Assembly (NCBI GenBank): GCA_016288215.1
Contig: JAEEYQ010000014.1
Span: 1-38,692, forward strand
DNA: 38,692 nt
Direction of reading: 5' to 3'
DNA from: Lentisphaeria bacterium
Lineage (GTDB): Bacteria > Verrucomicrobiota > Lentisphaeria > Oligosphaerales > Oligosphaeraceae
The position numbers and the translations under genes were made by a program. The notes beneath the pieces were generated by a model that worked only from the letters and a program-made list of their open reading frames with translations, did not search any database and had not been told where the DNA came from. Positions 35,520 through 38,692 of the stretch are shown here, in pieces; the first letter of the stretch is position 1; each line of letters opens with the position of its first letter.

Positions 35520-35969
35520 TCAGATTCTCAGAAAATTCGACGGGATGGCCTCCTTCTCGTCGGAAGCCGTGGGGGCCGGCCTGTAGTCCGCCAGCAGCGA
35601 CTTCCATTGGGCCAACGTATCCACAAATCCGTTGATTATTTCTATAAATACCTCATACTCAATGGGTTCCAAAAGAAAGGACTGATTGAGGCAAAGCATG
35701 GACGTTTCAGGATTGACGGACAGCGTGGCACCGCCGGTGCCCCTGAAGAGGTAGTTCGCCTTCAGCGCGGCCAGTGCCAACGCGGGACACATCTCTTCGG
35801 CAAGTTCGCCCACCTCCGCAAAGAGAAGGAGACGGTTCCCTTCGATGATGTGGATCATGGAGACCTTCATTTCATCCACAAGAATGGTGCAAGTCTCTGC
35901 CTCATCAAGAGTTAGTTCTCCAAGTCCCGTGTCATCTCCAAGCTGCTTCAGCAAAACCTTCAGTTCCAT
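35520..35969 (-). CDS. CesT/SycE-family type III secretion chaperone
   Basis: A 149-residue acidic protein with the class I T3SS chaperone (Tir chaperone) pattern: an N-terminal helix (VLLKQLGDDTGL), strands TCTILVDEMKVSMIHIIEGNRLLLFAEVGEL, a helix ALALAALKANYLF, then the GTGGATLSVNPETSMLCLNQSF strands, and a final helix EVFIEIINGFVDTLAQWKSLLADY. The TGGATL-type turn and the helix ending in W after a FVDTL stretch are typical. Such chaperones dimerise, hold an effector's N-terminus unfolded and dock it at the secretion ATPase. AAGGAAAAGG lies upstream of the ATG. The downstream gene is the natural client. A gatekeeper-type partner is an alternative. Confidence 0.8.
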   Translation of the reverse strand: MELKVLLKQLGDDTGLGELTLDEAETCTILVDEMKVSMIHIIEGNRLLLFAEVGELAEEMCPALALAALKANYLFRGTGGATLSVNPETSMLCLNQSFLLEPIEYEVFIEIINGFVDTLAQWKSLLADYRPAPTASDEKEAIPSNFLRI

Positions 35970-36028
35970 AGCGCCTTTTCCTTCAGAGTGATTGTTGAGA
36001 AAAGATTGTCGAGCCCTATATTCCTATA

Positions 36029-36034
36029 TTATAT
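36029..36034 (-). promoter_or_regulatory. Consensus -10 box for the chaperone-effector operon
   Basis: On the minus strand a perfect TATAAT lies in a longer ATATATATAATATAGG stretch, about 60 bases before the chaperone ATG. No strong -35 box is seen at 16-18 bases, so activation by a regulator is possible. Confidence 0.45.
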
Positions 36035-36154
36035 ATATTGTATATAGACGTGGACATGCCATGCGACCTTCTGACACCCAACCCGACTCCATGACGAACT
36101 GCTCAACCTAATCTCTTCCGATTCGGCCGAACTGTTACATCATGGATTCGGGAT

Positions 36155-36183
36155 TTCAGCGGCCTCTTGCCGCTGAATTTTCA
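36155..36183. terminator. Hairpin terminator between gnd and the chaperone-effector operon
   Basis: Perfect nine-pair stem TTCAGCGGC (36155-36163) and GCCGCTGAA (36169-36177) with a five-base loop, followed on the plus strand by TTTTCAT. It lies downstream of gnd (minus strand), where the run after the stem is poor in T; it may nevertheless end gnd transcription. Confidence 0.55.
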
Positions 36184-36205
36184 TAACATATTGATTATCA
36201 ATGAC

Positions 36206-37654
36206 TTATGCAGTATACGTATTGGCGGTGGTGTTGCCGCCGTGGCCAGTCCAGTTCGTGTGGAAGAACTGGCCTCTGGGGCAGTCCACCCGCTCGTAGG
36301 TGTGGGCGCCAAAATAGTCCCGCTGAGCCTGAAGCAGGTTGGCGGGCAGGCGGTCGCAGCGATAGCCGTCGAAATAGCTCAGCGCGGAGGTCATGCAAGG
36401 CATGGGGACGCCAGTCTGGAGGGAGATGACGGCGATGCGGCGCCACGCGGCCTGCGCCTTGTCCATCACGTCTTTGAAGAAGGGATCCAGAAGCAAGTTG
36501 CTCAGGTTCGGATTGCGGTCGAAGGCCTCTTTGATACGGCCAAGGAAGCGGGAACGGATGATGCAGCCGCCCCGCCACATCAGGGCGATGCCGCCGTAGT
36601 TCAGATTCCATCCATATTCGGCGGCGGCGGCCCGCATCAGCTGGTAGCCTTGTGCGTAAGACACGATTTTGGAGGCATATAGCGCCTGCCGCAAATCCTC
36701 CACCAACGCCTCAGGGCAACCGCTGAAGGGCGTCGTCTGCCCTTTGAGGATGCCGCTGGCGACCACCCGCTCCTCCTTGATGGCGGAGAGACAGCGCGCG
36801 AAGACGGCCTCGCCGATGAGCGTCAGCGGCATGCCGGCGTCCAACGCGGCGATGGCGGTCCATTTTCCTGTGCCCTTCTGGCCGGCGGTGTCCAAGATCT
36901 TGTCCACGACCGCCTCGCCGTTCTCCGCCTTATAGCCAAGGATATCTCTCGTGATTTCAATGAGATAGGAATTCAGTTCCCCTTCGTTCCACTGCGTGAA
37001 GACCTTGTGCATGGCCGCATTGTCCATGCCGATGGACTTCATCAGATGGTAGGCTTCGCAAATCATCTGCATGTCGCCGTATTCGATGCCGTTGTGGACC
37101 ATTTTCACGAAATGGCCCGCGCCATTCTCCCCAACCCAGTCGCAGCAGGGTTCGCCGGCGTCTGTGTGGGCGCAGATGGTCTGCAGGATGTCCTTCACCA
37201 GCGGCCATGCGGCGGGAGAGCCGCCAGGCATCATGCTGGGGCCGTTCAACGCCCCCTCCTCGCCGCCGGAAACGCCCGTTCCGATGTAGAGCAGCCCTTT
37301 GCTCTCCAGATAGGCGGTCCGCCGCGCGGTGTCCTGAAAATGGCTGTTGCCGCCGTCAATGACCACATCCCCCGGCTCCAGCAGGGGGATCAGCTTCTCG
37401 ATGAAATCGTCCACGGCCTGTCCGGCCTTGACCATCAACATGATGCGACGGGGCGTCTTCAGGCTCTGCACCAATTCCTCCAGACTATGTGCGCCAATGA
37501 TGTTCTTGCCGCTGGCACGGCCCGCTATGAAATCGTCCACCTTGCTGACGGTGCGGTTGAAACAGGCTACCGCAAACCCCTTGCTCTCCATGTTGAGAAT
37601 CAGATTCTCCCCCATGACGGCCAGGCCAATCAAACCAATGTCTGCCTTTTGCAT
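36206..37654 (-). CDS. gnd: 6-phosphogluconate dehydrogenase, decarboxylating
   Basis: A 482-residue enzyme of the oxidative pentose phosphate pathway, converting 6-phosphogluconate to ribulose 5-phosphate and CO2 with NADP. The nucleotide-binding loop is IGLIGLAVMGENLILN. Substrate and catalytic signatures are NSHFQDTARR, LYIGTGVSGGEEGALNGPSM, GHFVKMVHNGIEYGDMQMI (catalytic Lys and the HNGIEY motif) and GTGKWTAIAAL. The C-terminal segment AQRDYFGAHTYERVD matches the family tail. ATG 37654 is chosen over 37669 because AGGAG lies six bases before it. No zwf or pgl is in the window. Confidence 0.96.
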   Translation of the reverse strand: MQKADIGLIGLAVMGENLILNMESKGFAVACFNRTVSKVDDFIAGRASGKNIIGAHSLEELVQSLKTPRRIMLMVKAGQAVDDFIEKLIPLLEPGDVVIDGGNSHFQDTARRTAYLESKGLLYIGTGVSGGEEGALNGPSMMPGGSPAAWPLVKDILQTICAHTDAGEPCCDWVGENGAGHFVKMVHNGIEYGDMQMICEAYHLMKSIGMDNAAMHKVFTQWNEGELNSYLIEITRDILGYKAENGEAVVDKILDTAGQKGTGKWTAIAALDAGMPLTLIGEAVFARCLSAIKEERVVASGILKGQTTPFSGCPEALVEDLRQALYASKIVSYAQGYQLMRAAAAEYGWNLNYGGIALMWRGGCIIRSRFLGRIKEAFDRNPNLSNLLLDPFFKDVMDKAQAAWRRIAVISLQTGVPMPCMTSALSYFDGYRCDRLPANLLQAQRDYFGAHTYERVDCPRGQFFHTNWTGHGGNTTANTYTA

Positions 37655-37743
37655 GACGTGCTCCTTCAATGTGTTGTTTTTGGCCGCGTCCTCTCATTGA
37701 GGTCGCAGCTATGCTACTCTAAATGGATACATGCGACATCAAA

Positions 37744-37773
37744 ATAACGTATTGCCTTCCGACAATTTGTCAA
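37744..37773 (-). promoter_or_regulatory. Possible promoter of gnd
   Basis: On the minus strand a consensus TTGACA (37768-37773) is followed after 18 bases by CGTTAT (37744-37749). The -10 is poor, so this is tentative. The leader would be about 80 bases. Confidence 0.35.
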
Positions 37774-37849
37774 CCAGACTCATAGCTCCACTTGTCTTAT
37801 ATCATGTTATTGGTTACTGGAAAGCAATGTTCCCCCACATGAATCCCCT

Positions 37850-37880
37850 CTTGCGTCCCGTTTCTTGCGTCCTGTGTCCC
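37850..37880. repeat. Short direct repeat in the gnd-RHS intergenic region
   Basis: TTGCGTCC occurs at 37851-37858 and 37865-37872, each followed by CGT or TGT, with a further TGTCCCGT after it. The rest of the 358-base gap (37655-38012) carries only the two promoters and no supported gene. Confidence 0.55.
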
Positions 37881-37942
37881 GTATTCCATAAGATTGTCAA
37901 GAGGGAAATCCGCAGTGTCGGCGTTTTTCATCGAAAGTGGTC

Positions 37943-37970
37943 TTGACAGACGGAAATGACGGTGTATCCT
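37943..37970 (+). promoter_or_regulatory. Good sigma70-like promoter of the RHS-repeat gene
   Basis: A perfect -35 TTGACA (37943-37948), 16-base spacing and TATCCT (37965-37970). The start site would lie near 37977, about 35 bases before the ATG at 38013. The GGAG near 37999 forms a small palindrome with CTCC just before the ATG. Confidence 0.6.
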
Positions 37971-38012
37971 ATTGCATGACATGGAAATGACACCAATTGG
38001 AGATTTCTCCCC

Positions 38013-38692
38013 ATGACTCGTGCCATTGCAAAAAGCGACAAGATTGACAGCTCACGCCCCATTGTCAGAGGCCGCGCACACTGTCTGCCGTGGCTTTTGG
38101 CGGTGCTGTTGCTGTTCTGCGGGATTGCGGCCGCCAACCTGCCGGTGGTCTGCGACGGCTCCTGCGGCGTCTGCCCCTGCACGGGCAACGGCGGCGGGAG
38201 ACCGGAGGGACTATCCTTCCTCGACCCCGTGCGCGGCCGGGCCATCGGCGGCGTCCCCGCCATGCCCCGCATGCTCAGCGCCGCGACGCCCGCCAGCGGC
38301 ATTGTGTCGGAAGTCCGTGAGACGGACATCCACGGCAACACCACCGTGACCACCACGTACATCGACCGCGCGACGAAGACCGTCACGACGGAGCGGCTCT
38401 CGCCGGAATCCAGCGTTACCGAGCGGCAGGTGTCCGTGAACGGGCTGGTGGTCTCCATCCGCTCCAAGTCCAATCTGACCACCACATTCGGCCATGACGG
38501 CCTGCGCCGCCGGATTTCCATAACTGACCCGCGCACAGGAACTTCCGCCATCACGTACAACGCGGCGGGGCAAATCTCCGCCGAGACCGACGCGGCGGGC
38601 AACACCACGGCATACGGCTATGACAGCGCGGGGCGGCTGGCGTGGAGGCGGAACGCGCTGAACAAAACCGCCCATTACGCCTACAACGCAAG
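38013..38692 (+). CDS. Secreted RHS/YD-repeat protein, N-terminal part (runs off the window)
   Basis: An open frame of 226 codons with no stop before the window end. A long basic N-region precedes a hydrophobic core (CLPWLLAVLLLFCGIAAA), consistent with a signal peptide. A Cys-rich stretch (CDGSCGVCPCTGNG) follows. YD-type repeats begin near residue 175: ITYNAAGQISAETDAAGNTT, then YGYDSAGRLAWRRNALNKTA and HYAYNA. RHS/YD proteins build a beta-cocoon that often encloses a variable C-terminal toxin; that end lies beyond the window. A strong promoter precedes it. Confidence 0.88.
   Translation, partial: MTRAIAKSDKIDSSRPIVRGRAHCLPWLLAVLLLFCGIAAANLPVVCDGSCGVCPCTGNGGGRPEGLSFLDPVRGRAIGGVPAMPRMLSAATPASGIVSEVRETDIHGNTTVTTTYIDRATKTVTTERLSPESSVTERQVSVNGLVVSIRSKSNLTTTFGHDGLRRRISITDPRTGTSAITYNAAGQISAETDAAGNTTAYGYDSAGRLAWRRNALNKTAHYAYNA

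Noticed and set aside
37928..38675. Two overlapping minus-strand frames at the window end
   Set aside because: They lie opposite the YD-repeat frame, which has a good promoter, signal peptide and repeat motifs.

Overview
The window looks like a chromosomal segment (not plasmid or phage) from a Gram-negative member of the PVC superphylum, most likely Lentisphaerota (Victivallales-like) or a close relative such as Kiritimatiellota. This rests on four things: (i) a four-gene operon with the same order and protein architecture as the Akkermansia muciniphila Amuc_1101-1100-1099-1098 pilus-like locus; (ii) large, poorly characterised carbohydrate-active proteins; (iii) a CesT-type type III secretion chaperone beside a likely effector; (iv) intergenic regions filled with short degenerate repeats. 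Taxonomy is inferred from gene content only.

Layout. 1-103: end of a tRNA-Gly(GCC) gene and its terminator. 597-6301: housekeeping metabolism and transport (2-hydroxyacid dehydrogenase, citrate synthase, MgtE Mg2+ channel, and a convergent phosphohexomutase). 6429-14309 (minus): pilus-like operon, transcribed PilM/PilN fusion, Amuc_1100-like protein, Amuc_1099-like protein, secretin. All four proteins carry Gly/Met-rich low-complexity segments and the secretin has 21 consecutive Asp. 14626-19032 (minus): rpmH-rnpA-yidD-yidC-jag, the cluster usually found near oriC, here without dnaA, followed by floA. 19468-21350 (plus): orphan gcvH, an apparently highly expressed two-TM protein with strong expression signals, and a YbeD/DUF493-like small protein.

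21600-25821 is an accessory island: a YafQ/DinJ-type toxin-antitoxin pair with a palindromic operator, a small four-TM protein preceded by a 20-codon signal-peptide-like ORF, diverged direct repeats, a ~150-bp MITE-like element whose terminal repeat supplies the stop codon of a 668-aa membrane protein, and a frameshifted, truncated transposase. 25822-33521 holds three large proteins that look like polysaccharide-degradation functions: a cytoplasmic glycosidase-like protein, a secreted protein with carbohydrate-binding-like ends, and a secreted right-handed beta-helix protein. 33601-35969 (minus) is the most notable pair: a class I T3SS chaperone (CesT fold) followed by a 606-aa soluble unknown protein, a candidate effector-chaperone unit with no secretion apparatus in the window. 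36206-37654 (minus) is gnd. From 38013 (plus) a secreted RHS/YD-repeat protein runs off the end.

Main leads: the orphan T3SS chaperone-effector pair; the shared Gly/Met-rich inserts, poly-Asp run, zinc-ribbon-like cysteines and calcium-loop motifs in the Amuc_1100-type pilus locus; and the mobile-element scars around 22.3-25.7 kb. All functional statements come from reading the sequence; no database search was run.
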